22,410 nucleotides of DNA from assembly GCF_052116585.1 (NCBI RefSeq), contig NZ_JBQKKT010000034.1, positions 1-22,410 of the forward strand, written 5' to 3'. Below the pieces are notes generated by a model, which worked only from the letters and a program-made list of their open reading frames with translations, ran no database searches and had not been told where the DNA came from. Shown here piece after piece: positions 7,442-15,516 of this stretch (the first letter of the stretch is position 1; each line of letters opens with the position of its first letter). A program made the translations under genes and the position numbers. Origin of the DNA: Luteococcus sp052116585. GTDB lineage: Bacteria > Actinomycetota > Actinomycetes > Propionibacteriales > Propionibacteriaceae.

Positions 7442-8490
7442 GGCGCAACTCCGATCGTGGTGAGCCCGGTGGCCTCGTCGAGACCGAGGGCGATGTTCAT
7501 GGACTGGATGGCCCCGCCGGCGGTGCCCTTGCACAGGTTGTCCAGGGTGCCCACCGCCACCAGGCGGCCGGCGTCGGCGTCCAGCGTCGCCTGCACATGA
7601 ACCGCATTGCTGCCCACGATGTGCTGGCTCTGCGGCCACTGGCCCTGCGGCAGCACATGGATGAAGTGCTCGTCGGCATAGGTTGCGACGTAGGCTTCGT
7701 GGACCTCGTCGGCCGTGATCCCTTGCTTGACCGGGGCGGTGACTACGGCGAGGATGCCACGGGCCATGGGCACCAGCAGCGGAGTGAAACTGACCGACGG
7801 GGTGGCGGCACCGAGCTTTCCGAAGTTCTGCAGCAGCTCCGGCACGTGCCGGTGCACTCCCCCGACGCCATAGGCGCTGGCGGACCCGAACAGTTCTGCA
7901 CCCAGCAGATTCGGCTTCGGCGCCTTGCCCGCCCCCGACGAACCGGAGGCGGCGGCGACGACCACGTCGCTGCCGTCAACCAGCCCCTGGGTGAGGGCCG
8001 GCAGGAGGCTCAACGTCGCGGTGGTCGGGTAGCAGCCAGGGACCGCGATCCGCCTGGTACCGCGCAGCAGCTCACGCTGCCCGGGCATCTCCGGCAATCC
8101 GTAGGGCCACGTGCCGGCATGCTCGGACTTGTAGTACTTGGCCCACTGCTCGGCGGACTCGAGCCGGAAGTCGGCGCCACAGTCGATGACCAACACGTCC
8201 GCACCACCGGGCTGGGCGGCAATCTGCTCTGCCACGGGGCCGGAGGTGCCGTGCGGCAACGCCAGGAAGACGACGTCATGACCCGCCAGGTTCTCGGCGG
8301 TGGTGGGCAGGACCACGCGATCGGACAGCGGGACCAGATGGGGCTGGTGCTCGCCCAGACGGGAGCCGGCACTGGAGCCCGCGGTGAGGTTTCCGATGGT
8401 GATCTCGGGGTGGCCGAGGAGGAGGCGCAGGACCTCTCCCCCGGCATAGCCGGTGCACCCGGCGACTGCCACTGTGAACGTCATAGGCAT
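7438..8490 (-). CDS. argC: N-acetyl-gamma-glutamyl-phosphate reductase
   Basis: NADPH-dependent reduction of N-acetylglutamyl phosphate to the semialdehyde. It has the nucleotide-binding motif GCTGYAGGE (residues 11-19) and catalytic Cys153 in VPGCYPTTA; 350 residues fits the family. It is the first gene of the arg cluster. Two start codons are possible, ATG at 8490 or ATG at 8484. Neither has a clear ribosome binding site. The 8484 start lies 7 nt after a -10-like CATAGT, consistent with leaderless translation. A pair of ARG boxes covers the start, so ArgR would block initiation here. Confidence 0.96.
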   Translation of the reverse strand: MPMTFTVAVAGCTGYAGGEVLRLLLGHPEITIGNLTAGSSAGSRLGEHQPHLVPLSDRVVLPTTAENLAGHDVVFLALPHGTSGPVAEQIAAQPGGADVLVIDCGADFRLESAEQWAKYYKSEHAGTWPYGLPEMPGQRELLRGTRRIAVPGCYPTTATLSLLPALTQGLVDGSDVVVAAASGSSGAGKAPKPNLLGAELFGSASAYGVGGVHRHVPELLQNFGKLGAATPSVSFTPLLVPMARGILAVVTAPVKQGITADEVHEAYVATYADEHFIHVLPQGQWPQSQHIVGSNAVHVQATLDADAGRLVAVGTLDNLCKGTAGGAIQSMNIALGLDEATGLTTIGVAP

Positions 8491-8519
8491 AACTATGCCA
8501 CAGATGGAATAACTATTCC
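8486..8519 (-). promoter_or_regulatory. pair of ARG boxes (ArgR operator) at argC
   Basis: Two sister palindromes, GGCATAACTATGCC (8486-8499) and GGAATAACTATTCC (8506-8519), differ at only two positions and have centres 20 bp apart, about two helical turns. ArgR operators in other bacteria are paired 18-bp palindromes with A/T-rich centres and TNTGAAT/ATTCA or TGCAT-type arms, which these resemble. The proximal box overlaps the argC ATG and the distal one overlaps the stop codon of the upstream regulator gene. The link to ArgR is inference from shape, spacing and context. Confidence 0.8.
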
Positions 8520-9073
8520 TTCAATGTCGTCAGGGCGAGCAGACCGGAGACCAGCGCCGTGACGGCGTGGGTGAAGGCGGCGTCCTGCCCACCCGGCACG
8601 ACATCCAGACTGCCCAGCTGGGCGAACAGCGCGACGTTCTGCTCCTCCGCGACGTGCCCCAGCACCAGATGGAGCAGGGCGCGGGCACCCCAGTCCGCGC
8701 GCTCGGCAGGCTCGTGGCGCGCCAGGACAGCCGCCACGCCGGCCAGTGGGTCATGCTGGCACAGGCCCGACGCCAGGGCGGTCGCCACCAGGTCTGCGGA
8801 GTCACGGTGCGCCAGCAGCACCCGACGCAGGTCGTGGGCCCAGCCAGTCAGGGCCTGATGGGGTTCCGCATCCACATCCACCACCGCCAGCTCAGCCAGC
8901 ACGCGGTCCGCAACGGCCGCGAGCAGGCTCTGCTTGTTGGCGACGTGCCAGTAGAGGGCACCGGCCTTCACACCGAGCACATCGGCCACCCTGCGCATGG
9001 AGAGGTCGCCCAATCCGTAGTCATCAAGGATTCGGACGGCAGCGTCGACCACCTCGTCGCGATCCAGGGACAT
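8513..9073 (-). CDS. TetR-family repressor, probable BioQ
   Basis: A 186-residue TetR/AcrR-type regulator (ATG at 9073; GTG at 9079 is an alternative). The N-terminal helix-turn-helix shows MRRVADVLGVKAGALYWHVANKQSLL, the family hallmark with the YWHV/NK pattern. The C-terminal ligand domain is poorly conserved. It is divergent from bioB, and the gap carries TTGAAC-ACT-GTTCAA, close to the TGAAC-N3-GTTAC-type operator I recall for the biotin repressor BioQ of Corynebacterium. BioQ is therefore the best guess, but no BirA or other bio gene is in the window to confirm it. Its stop codon lies inside the distal ARG box of argC. Confidence 0.88.
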   Translation of the reverse strand: MSLDRDEVVDAAVRILDDYGLGDLSMRRVADVLGVKAGALYWHVANKQSLLAAVADRVLAELAVVDVDAEPHQALTGWAHDLRRVLLAHRDSADLVATALASGLCQHDPLAGVAAVLARHEPAERADWGARALLHLVLGHVAEEQNVALFAQLGSLDVVPGGQDAAFTHAVTALVSGLLALTTLKE

Positions 9074-9097
9074 CGGCACCCACTTTCACCAGAACCG

Positions 9098-9117
9098 CCC
9101 ACACGCTAGCGTGTGGG
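9098..9117. promoter_or_regulatory. 20-bp perfect palindrome, candidate operator/divergent promoter
   Basis: CCCACACGCTAGCGTGTGGG is perfectly self-complementary over 20 bp. It lies between the divergent tetR-like gene and bioB, 19 bp before the centre of the bioQ-like site. Its core contains TAGCGT on both strands, so it may hold the -10 hexamers of both divergent promoters. On the plus strand TTTCAC lies 17 nt upstream of TAGCGT. It is either an operator for the regulator's own gene or a structured -10 region. Confidence 0.6.
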
Positions 9118-9138
9118 TGTTCATTGAACACTGTTCAA
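9118..9138. promoter_or_regulatory. BioQ-like operator upstream of bioB
   Basis: Two overlapping palindromes share the half-site TTGAAC: TGTTCA-T-TGAACA (9118-9130) and TTGAAC-ACT-GTTCAA (9124-9138). The second has the two arms and 3-nt spacer of a BioQ-type box. The site would cover the bioB transcription start if TAGCGT (9107-9112) is the -10, consistent with repression when biotin is sufficient. Regulator identity is inferred. Confidence 0.65.
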
Positions 9139-9173
9139 CTGCTTCCCGTCGACCACCCCGAACCGGAGGAATC

Positions 9174-10232
9174 GTGGACCTCGACTCTATGACACGCGCC
9201 GGACTCAATGCCGAGTCCATCACCCCCGAGCAGGCCCTGGAGATCCTGCACTGCCCCGATGACGAGGTCTTCGCCCTGGTGGCCGCCGCCAGCAAGGTCC
9301 GTCGCAAGTTCTTCGGCAACCGGGTCAAGCTCAACTACCTGGTCAACCTCAAGAGCGGCATCTGCGCGGAGGACTGTGGCTACTGCTCGCAGCGTCTGGG
9401 CGGACAGGCCGACATCCTCAAATACACCTGGTTGAAGGACGAGCAGGTGGAGGACGTGGTGGCCGCCGGTCTGGCCAGTGGCGTCAAGCGCGTGTGCATG
9501 GTGGCCTCCGGCACCGGACCGTCGGATCGGGAGACGGACAAGGTGGCGGGCATGATCGAGAACATCAAGGACGCCCACCCAGAGGTGGAGGTGTGCGCCT
9601 GCCTGGGCTTCGTCACCGAGGAGCAGGCCCAGAAGCTGCGCGCCGCCGGCGCCGATGCCTACAACCACAACATCAACACGGCCGAGAGCCACTACACGGA
9701 CATCTGCACCACCCACACGTATCAGGACCGCACGGACAACATCGAGACGGTCAAGGGCGCCGGCATGTCGCCGTGCTCCGGCCTGATCGCGGGCATGGGT
9801 GAGAGCCATGAGCAGCTGGTGGAGGCCATCTTCGCCCTTCGCGAGATGGGTGTGGACTCCGTCCCGGTCAACTTCCTGCTGCCCTTCGACGGCACCCCTC
9901 TCGAAGGACAGCGAATACTCCAGCCCCTGGAGTGCCTGCGCATCCTCGCCATGGTTCGCCTGGTCCACCCGGACACCGAGGTTCGCGCCGCAGCAGGACG
10001 AGAGCAGCACCTGCGCAGCCTCCAGCCGATTGCCCTGGAACTGGTGAACTCGATCTTCCTGGGCGACTACCTCACCAGCGAGGGACAGTCCGGGCAGGAC
10101 GACCTGAAGATGCTGGCCGACGCCGGTTTCGTCGTCGAGGGTCAGGAGTCCCCCGCGGCAGATGGTCTGGAGCACGCCCAGGTGCCCATTCGACGCCGCG
10201 GAGCCGGCACACAGCTGGCCCCGAACGCCTGA
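9174..10232 (+). CDS. bioB: biotin synthase
   Basis: Radical SAM enzyme that inserts sulfur into dethiobiotin. The CxxxCxxC cluster motif is GICAEDCGYC, with cysteines at residues 64, 68 and 71, and the downstream YNHNINTAE and NFLLPFDGTPL segments are typical. The GTG at 9174 follows GGAGGA (9165-9170) and gives 352 residues, a usual length; the frame stays open to 9111 but that part is operator DNA. ATG at 9189 is too far from the ribosome binding site. It is the only plus-strand gene. No bioA, bioD or bioF is present nearby. Confidence 0.97.
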   Translation: MDLDSMTRAGLNAESITPEQALEILHCPDDEVFALVAAASKVRRKFFGNRVKLNYLVNLKSGICAEDCGYCSQRLGGQADILKYTWLKDEQVEDVVAAGLASGVKRVCMVASGTGPSDRETDKVAGMIENIKDAHPEVEVCACLGFVTEEQAQKLRAAGADAYNHNINTAESHYTDICTTHTYQDRTDNIETVKGAGMSPCSGLIAGMGESHEQLVEAIFALREMGVDSVPVNFLLPFDGTPLEGQRILQPLECLRILAMVRLVHPDTEVRAAAGREQHLRSLQPIALELVNSIFLGDYLTSEGQSGQDDLKMLADAGFVVEGQESPAADGLEHAQVPIRRRGAGTQLAPNA

Positions 10233-10257
10233 GGTCACGGCTGGCGAGCAACCGCCC

Positions 10258-10287
10258 GGGCCCATCCTCTTGAAGGAGGATGGGCCC
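10258..10287. terminator. strong bidirectional hairpin between bioB and pheT
   Basis: GGGCCCATCCTC and GAGGATGGGCCC form a perfect 12-bp stem with a 6-nt TTGAAG loop, 26 nt after the bioB stop. No U-tract follows on either strand. It lies between convergent genes and probably terminates both bioB and pheST transcription. Confidence 0.8.
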
Positions 10288-10319
10288 CGTTGGGCGTCGA
10301 GGGCGCGGACCCTGCGATG

Positions 10320-12845
10320 TCAGGTCCGCTGGACCGCCCCGTGACGCTCGGCCGCGACGGCCACGGCCGCATCGCGAGCCGCTGCGGTCTCGGTGTCCTT
10401 CAGCGTGCGGTCCGCACCGCGGAAGTGCAGGGCATAGGCCAAGGACTTCTTGCCCTCACCCACCTGCGGACCACGGTAGATGTCGAACAGGTGGCAGCTC
10501 TCCAGGAGTTCACCTGCACCATCGACCAGCGCGCGACGGACATCCTCGGCAGCCACCGCCTCATCGACCACCAGCGCAACGTCCTCCTTGGCCAGCGGGA
10601 AGCTGGACAGAGAGCTGATGGTGCCGCTCGCGGGCGCGCTCTCGACCAGCCGATCCAGATCCAGCTCGACGGCACAGGTGCGCGCCGGCAGGCCGAACTC
10701 CTTGACGATGCTGGGGTGCAGCTCCCCGGCGGCGCCAATCACCTCGCCGTTCACCAGCAATTCCGCACAGCGTCCCGGGTGCCAAGGCGTGATCTGGGCA
10801 TTGCGACGTGTGATCGTCACGCCCACCGCCGCCGCTGCAGCCTCCGCCAGGGCGACCACATGGGTCCAGTCGGCGGGCACGGTGGGCCCATTCCAACCGG
10901 CCCCCACCCAGTTGCCCGTGACGATTCCCGCGAGCATGGTCGGCTGCTCCGGCAGAGCCGCCTCCAGCGCCGCAATCTCCTCGTCGGAGGGACGACGCGA
11001 CACGTCGGGACGCGGAGCCGGCGACGGATCGCCCTTCAGAAAGACTCGACCGGCCTCGAAGAGAGCCAGATCCTCCTGGCTGCGGGAGGTGTTGCGGGCC
11101 ACTGCCTGGAAGAGACCCAGCAGCAGACTCGGGCGCAGGTGCGCATGCGTGTCATCGAGCGGATTGGCGAGCTTCACCAGGTTCCGACGCGGGTCGTCCT
11201 CTCCCGGGGCGATCTTGACGACGTCGGACTGGGCCACGAAGGGCAGGCTGATCAGCTCCACGAAACCCAGCTGGGCCACGGCGCGCAAGGCAGCCCGGCG
11301 CCCCTGCTGGGCGGGACTCAGACCTCGACCCAGCGGTGCCTGCGGCACGATGCCCTCGATGGTGTCGAGGCCGATCTTTCGACCGATCTCCTCCACATAG
11401 TCGTAGGGATCCACCAGGTCGGGTCGCCACGTGGGCGGAACGAGGGTCAGCGAATCACCCATCGCGGTGACATTGACACCGGAGGCGGTCAGGATGTCGA
11501 TGACCTGCTCCCTGGGCACAGCGGTGCCCAGGATCCGAGCGGGCAGATCAGCCGAGATGTGCTGCGTCGGCATCTCCGGGACACCGCCGCTGATCGTCTC
11601 ACCCTGTGCCAGCTCGCCGCCCCCGAAGTCCACCAGGAGTTGGGCCGCCTTGCGCGCGGCGGCATGGCCGAGCGCCGGATCGACGCCACGCTCGAAACGA
11701 CGCGAGGCCTCACTGGGCAGCTTGTGCCGCCGGTGCATGCGTCCGATCGTCAGCGGATCGAAGTGTGCCGCCTCCAGGACGATGTTGCGCGTCTGTTCGG
11801 TCACCTCGGTGCTCTGGCCCCCCATGACCCCGGCGAGGCCGATCGGGCCGGAACCATCCGTGATGAGCATGTCGTCGGCCACCAGCTCGCGGGTGGCTCC
11901 GTCCAGAGTGACCAGCTTCTCTCCCGGCTGCGCCTGACGCACCACGATCTCGCCCTGGAGCTGGTCCGCGTCGTAGGCGTGCAGGGGCTGTCCGGACTCA
12001 AGCATCACGTAGTTGGTGACATCGACCGGCAGCGAGATGGAACGCATGCCGCTGCGCTCCAGTCGCTGGACCATCCACTGCGGGCTGGCCGCCGACGGGT
12101 CCACGCCGGTCACGGTGAGAGCGACGAAGCTCGAGCAGTTCGGGCTGTCGATGCGCACCGGGTGCCCCTCCACGCGAGCCTCCGGCCTGGGCAACGCGTA
12201 GGCATCGATCGCGCGGACACCGAAGGCCTGCCCGGCCTCGCGTGCCAGACCGCGCATGCTCAGGCAGTACCCGATGTCCGGGGTCACGTCGATGTCGAGC
12301 ACCTCATCGCCACCGCCCAGCAGAGGCATGGCCTCCATGCCCGGCACCACGGCATGTCCGTCGATCGAGTCGGGCAGGACGATGATGCCGGCGTGGTCCT
12401 CGCCCAGACCCAACTCGTCGACCGCGCACATCATGCCGTCAGAGACATGGCCATAGGTCTTGCGGGCGGCGATGGCGAAGTCTCCCGGCAGGACGGATCC
12501 GGGCAGCGCCACCACGACGAGGTCACCTTCGGCGAAGTTGTGCGCGCCGCAGACGATCCCGCGTCCGGCGGCGAGCTCCGTGCCGTCCTCCAGGGTGCTG
12601 GCCGGATCATTGTGCTCGGGGCCGACGTCCACTCGGCACCAGTTGATGGTCTTGCCGTTCTTCTGCTTCTCCGGCGTGAAGTGCAGGACGCGTCCCACGA
12701 CCACCGGACCCGTCACGTCGCCACCGACGGTCTCGATGCGTTCCACGTTGAGTCCCGCACGGGTCAGGGCGTTGGCGAGCGCCTCGGTCGTGGCCTCCTG
12801 GGGGAGGTTGACGAGATCACGAAGCCAGGAAACGGGGGCCTTCAT
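10320..12845 (-). CDS. pheT: phenylalanyl-tRNA synthetase beta subunit
   Basis: Large subunit of the alpha2-beta2 PheRS; supplies tRNA binding and editing. It has 841 residues, typical for actinobacteria. An N-terminal OB-fold tRNA-binding domain is visible (KQKNGKTINWCRVDVGPEHN, about 60-80), followed by B3/B4 editing and B5 domains. The C-terminal anticodon-binding FDX-ACB domain has SSFPLAKEDVALVVDE, LFDIYRG and the ending LHFRGADRTLKDTE. The ATG overlaps the pheS stop by 4 nt (ATGA), which fits stoichiometric coupled translation. It ends 32 nt from the terminator hairpin shared with bioB. Confidence 0.98.
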   Translation of the reverse strand: MKAPVSWLRDLVNLPQEATTEALANALTRAGLNVERIETVGGDVTGPVVVGRVLHFTPEKQKNGKTINWCRVDVGPEHNDPASTLEDGTELAAGRGIVCGAHNFAEGDLVVVALPGSVLPGDFAIAARKTYGHVSDGMMCAVDELGLGEDHAGIIVLPDSIDGHAVVPGMEAMPLLGGGDEVLDIDVTPDIGYCLSMRGLAREAGQAFGVRAIDAYALPRPEARVEGHPVRIDSPNCSSFVALTVTGVDPSAASPQWMVQRLERSGMRSISLPVDVTNYVMLESGQPLHAYDADQLQGEIVVRQAQPGEKLVTLDGATRELVADDMLITDGSGPIGLAGVMGGQSTEVTEQTRNIVLEAAHFDPLTIGRMHRRHKLPSEASRRFERGVDPALGHAAARKAAQLLVDFGGGELAQGETISGGVPEMPTQHISADLPARILGTAVPREQVIDILTASGVNVTAMGDSLTLVPPTWRPDLVDPYDYVEEIGRKIGLDTIEGIVPQAPLGRGLSPAQQGRRAALRAVAQLGFVELISLPFVAQSDVVKIAPGEDDPRRNLVKLANPLDDTHAHLRPSLLLGLFQAVARNTSRSQEDLALFEAGRVFLKGDPSPAPRPDVSRRPSDEEIAALEAALPEQPTMLAGIVTGNWVGAGWNGPTVPADWTHVVALAEAAAAAVGVTITRRNAQITPWHPGRCAELLVNGEVIGAAGELHPSIVKEFGLPARTCAVELDLDRLVESAPASGTISSLSSFPLAKEDVALVVDEAVAAEDVRRALVDGAGELLESCHLFDIYRGPQVGEGKKSLAYALHFRGADRTLKDTETAAARDAAVAVAAERHGAVQRT

Positions 12846-13954
12846 CGGGCTCCTCCCATCAGAGAACGGCTGAAACGAATGTCACCCTCGACGAAGTCGC
12901 GAAGGTCGGGCGCCTGGTTGCGAGTCATGACGCTGCGGTCGACGCCCATGCCGAACGCGAAGCCGGAGTAGACCTCCGTGTCGATTCCGCAGGCGGCCAG
13001 CACTCGCGGATTGACCACGCCACAGCCGCCCCATTCGATCCAGCCCTCACTGCGACACGTGCGACAGGGCCGCGACGGGTCACCGACGCTGGCTCCGCGG
13101 CAGACGAAGCATTCGACGTCGACCTCGGCGCTGGGCTCGGTGAACGGGAAGTAGTGCGGACGCATCCTGGTGCGGATGTCGTCGCCGAACATCGCCTTGG
13201 CGAACTGGTCCAGGGTGCCCTTGAGGTGGGCCATGGAGATGCCCTTGTCGACGCACAGGCCCTCAATCTGGTGGAAGACCGGCAGGTGGGTGGCGTCATA
13301 CTCGTCGGCACGAAAGACCTTGCCGGGGCTGACGATGTAGACCGGCAGGTCGCGCTCCAGCAGGGTGCGGATCTGCACCGGGCTCGTGGCGGTGCGCAAC
13401 AGGGTTCCGTTCTCGACGGGATCGATCCACAACGTGTCCTGGAGCGCTCGCGCGGGATGCTCCGGGTGCAGGTTCAGCGCGTCGAAGTTGTACCACTCGG
13501 CCTCGGCCTCGGGCCCCTCGACGACCTCCCAACCCATCGAGACGAAGACATCGGCCATCTTCTCCATCAGCGCAGTGACCGGGTGCAGCGCTCCAACCGG
13601 CTGGTGCACCACGGGCAGCGTCATGTCGATGGTCTCGGCCGCAAGCTGTGCCTCCAGCTCGGCAGCCGCCAGCACCTGCTCCTTGGCTGTGACAGCCTGG
13701 TTGATCGTTCCGCGCGCCTTGCCCACGCGGGCACCGGCCTCCTTGCGCGCCTGCGGCGGCAGGGCACCGATCTCTCGATTGGCCAGCGCGATCGGCGAGC
13801 GATCCCCGTTGTGGTCGATGCGCGCCTGCTTCAGTTCCACGGTCGTGCCAGCGGCCTCGATGGCCGCCAGTGCCTCGGCCACCATCTGGTCGATCTGCTC
13901 GGCCTTGAGTGGCGTCACCTGGACCGGGTCATAGTTCGTGTTCGGGCCGCTCAT
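12842..13954 (-). CDS. pheS: phenylalanyl-tRNA synthetase alpha subunit
   Basis: Catalytic class II subunit of PheRS (370 residues). Motif 2 region FHQIEGLCVDKGISMAHLKG and motif 3 region GMGVDRSVMTRNQAPDLRDF are clear, with RMRPHYFPFTEPSAEVDVEC between them. A Cys-rich insertion (CFVCRG, then CRTCRSEGWIEWGGCG) is also seen in Streptomyces-type PheS. The ATG has AGAGGAG just upstream. It is separated by 206 nt from the DUF2500 gene, so it may have its own promoter. I see no T-box specifier/antiterminator in that gap. Confidence 0.98.
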   Translation of the reverse strand: MSGPNTNYDPVQVTPLKAEQIDQMVAEALAAIEAAGTTVELKQARIDHNGDRSPIALANREIGALPPQARKEAGARVGKARGTINQAVTAKEQVLAAAELEAQLAAETIDMTLPVVHQPVGALHPVTALMEKMADVFVSMGWEVVEGPEAEAEWYNFDALNLHPEHPARALQDTLWIDPVENGTLLRTATSPVQIRTLLERDLPVYIVSPGKVFRADEYDATHLPVFHQIEGLCVDKGISMAHLKGTLDQFAKAMFGDDIRTRMRPHYFPFTEPSAEVDVECFVCRGASVGDPSRPCRTCRSEGWIEWGGCGVVNPRVLAACGIDTEVYSGFAFGMGVDRSVMTRNQAPDLRDFVEGDIRFSRSLMGGAR

Positions 13955-14160
13955 GGGCTCCTCTTCTCGTGGGGTGGGGCATCACGTGCCCGCGGGTGGT
14001 CTCGGGACGACTCCCCCGGACCAAGGACTTCGCGGACTAGCCGGCGTCTCCCCGCCGATGAGCCTCCCCGCGACCATCACCCGGCCGGGGGCTCAGAAAT
14101 CGACGTGCCAGCATGGGGCGAGACTATCAGCCACCCACGGAGGCATGGGCAGCCGTCCGA
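13955..14160 (-). other. 206-nt pheS upstream region with hairpins
   Basis: GC-rich intergenic region. On the minus strand, GGTCCGGG and CCCGAGACC pair around an 8-nt loop with one bulged A (about 14000-14024). A CCCGGCCGGG palindrome lies near 14079-14091. An extended -10-like TGATAGTCT occurs at 14121-14129 without a recognisable -35. It could be the DUF2500 gene terminator plus the pheST promoter and leader. No leader peptide rich in Phe codons and no T-box motif was found. Confidence 0.35.
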
Positions 14161-14580
14161 TCAGCCGCTGATCATTCCTCGCCGAGATTCCGGATTTCGT
14201 TGGAATCCCTGGAAGACGTCGCTGCGCCAGTTGAGGATGCCACGGTCCCCCTCGGCGAGCATCCCGTACTGCCGCCCATCCAGCAGCAGTTCCATCCGCT
14301 GGCCGTCCTCCAGCTCGAAGGTCGCACGATAGGTCGTCGAGCTGTGCGCCATGTCCATGGTCCCGGTGCTCGCGTTCATTCCGCCACCCGAGCCAGAGAC
14401 CTCGGTCCGCTTGGCGACGCAGGTGGCCACCCCGTGCATTGGAGTGGCGCGGGCATACCTCACAGCACGCCAGATGATTGCCCCGAAGACGAGCACGAAG
14501 CCGAGCAGCACGAACGACGCGACCACCGCGAAGATGATTCCGAAGGAGTCGAAGAGCGGGCCGGGGAAGTTGGGATCCAT
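14161..14580 (-). CDS. DUF2500-type membrane protein
   Basis: A 139-residue protein with one N-terminal transmembrane helix (about 11-38, IIFAVVASFVLLGFVLVFGA). A soluble part follows with STTYRATFELEDGQRMELLLDGRQYGMLAEGDRGILNW. The ATFE, DG.RMEL, YGMLAEGDRG pattern is characteristic of the DUF2500 family, whose role is unknown. No ribosome binding site is visible; TAGCTT (14587-14592) lies 6 nt before the ATG, so the mRNA may be leaderless. It sits between the rRNA methyltransferase gene and pheS, interrupting an otherwise conserved translation gene order. Confidence 0.82.
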   Translation of the reverse strand: MDPNFPGPLFDSFGIIFAVVASFVLLGFVLVFGAIIWRAVRYARATPMHGVATCVAKRTEVSGSGGGMNASTGTMDMAHSSTTYRATFELEDGQRMELLLDGRQYGMLAEGDRGILNWRSDVFQGFQRNPESRRGMISG

Positions 14581-14642
14581 GCAGGAAAGCTAGACCCACA
14601 GGGGGAACCACGCAGCAGGATCCCGCAGCTCAGGCCACTTGG

Positions 14643-15446
14643 TCACAGCGCCGTGCGACGCTGGGCGCTCGCGGTGGCATAGAGACAGACGGCGGCAGCC
14701 GTAGACAGATTCAGGCTCTCCGCCTGACCCCACATCGGAACGCCGACCACCTTGTCCGCAAGGCTGCGCTCACGTTCGGGCAGCCCCCAGGCCTCGTTGC
14801 CCATGATCCAGGCCGTCGGGCGGGCCAGCGCGTCGCCCAGCTCGTCGAGGTGCACTCCCCCGCCATCAGCGGCAAGGACCTGCAGGCCCTGCTGGTGCAG
14901 CCACGTGACAGCGTCGGCGATCTCCACCCCCACGACGATCGGCAGGTGGAAGATGCTGCCCACCGTCGCCCTCACGGTCTTGGGGTTGAAGACCTCCACA
15001 GAACCCTTGGTGAAGACCACGGCGTCGGCCCCGAAGGCATCAGCGCAACGAATCACCGTGCCGGCGTTGCCCGGATCACGCACCTGGGCGCACACCACCA
15101 CGAGCTTCGGGGTCACGATCTCGTCCAGATGCGCCAACTCCTGCCGGCAGATGGCCACCACACCCTGGGGAGTGACGGTATCGCTCAGCTGGAACATGTC
15201 GTCAGGATGGGCCCGCCAGCAGATTTGCTCGTCGGCCATCGCCAGAAGATCTGCGTGGGACTCGACGTCGTCGACGATGACAGCCTCCACGAGCTCCGGT
15301 CGACGCAGCGCCTCCCGGACCGCCTGGGCCCCCTCGGCCAGGAAGAGACCCTGTTCGTCCCGCTCTCGACGGGCCAGAAGACGACGAGCCGAGCGCTGCT
15401 GCCCCCGGGAGATCAGGGGCAGCACGCTCGGCTCGTCAGAAGTCAT
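14643..15446 (-). CDS. TrmH/SpoU-family RNA 2'-O-methyltransferase
   Basis: SPOUT-class methyltransferase (267 residues) using S-adenosylmethionine. The three SpoU motifs are present: DPGNAGTVIRCADAFG (124-139), MGNEAWGL (215-222) and ESLNLSTAAAVCLY (243-256), the last two forming the trefoil-knot cofactor site. An N-terminal substrate-binding domain (about 10-100) resembles the RNA-binding part of TsnR/RlmB-like enzymes. Position after rplT and near pheST matches other actinobacteria, where it is annotated as an rRNA methyltransferase; the target nucleotide is unknown. There is no ribosome binding site, and TAGTGT (15453-15458) lies 6 nt before the ATG. Confidence 0.93.
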   Translation of the reverse strand: MTSDEPSVLPLISRGQQRSARRLLARRERDEQGLFLAEGAQAVREALRRPELVEAVIVDDVESHADLLAMADEQICWRAHPDDMFQLSDTVTPQGVVAICRQELAHLDEIVTPKLVVVCAQVRDPGNAGTVIRCADAFGADAVVFTKGSVEVFNPKTVRATVGSIFHLPIVVGVEIADAVTWLHQQGLQVLAADGGGVHLDELGDALARPTAWIMGNEAWGLPERERSLADKVVGVPMWGQAESLNLSTAAAVCLYATASAQRRTAL

Positions 15447-15483
15447 GCCGAAACACTAACGCAGAACTGCGCGGTGACGGCGA

Positions 15484-15511
15484 GGGCGGTCATGGCCGCC
15501 CGGCGACCGGG
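15484..15511 (-). terminator. hairpin(s) after rplT
   Basis: GGGCGG and CCGCCC (15484-15501, 6-nt loop) and an overlapping CCCGG-CGA-CCGGG (15499-15511) lie 6-33 nt after the rplT stop. There is no U-tract. They probably mark the end of the infC-rpmI-rplT transcript, since the next gene appears to have its own -10. Confidence 0.45.
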
Positions 15512-15516
15512 ACCGA

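Noticed and set aside
10290..12971. 893-codon plus-strand open frame opposite pheT
   Set aside because: It is an antisense shadow of the high-GC pheT gene. The protein is a low-complexity His/Arg/Gly mixture without domains, while pheT on the other strand is unmistakable.
13955..14160. T-box riboswitch before pheS
   Set aside because: No T-box AGGGTGG-type antiterminator sequence, specifier loop or terminator with U-tract was found.
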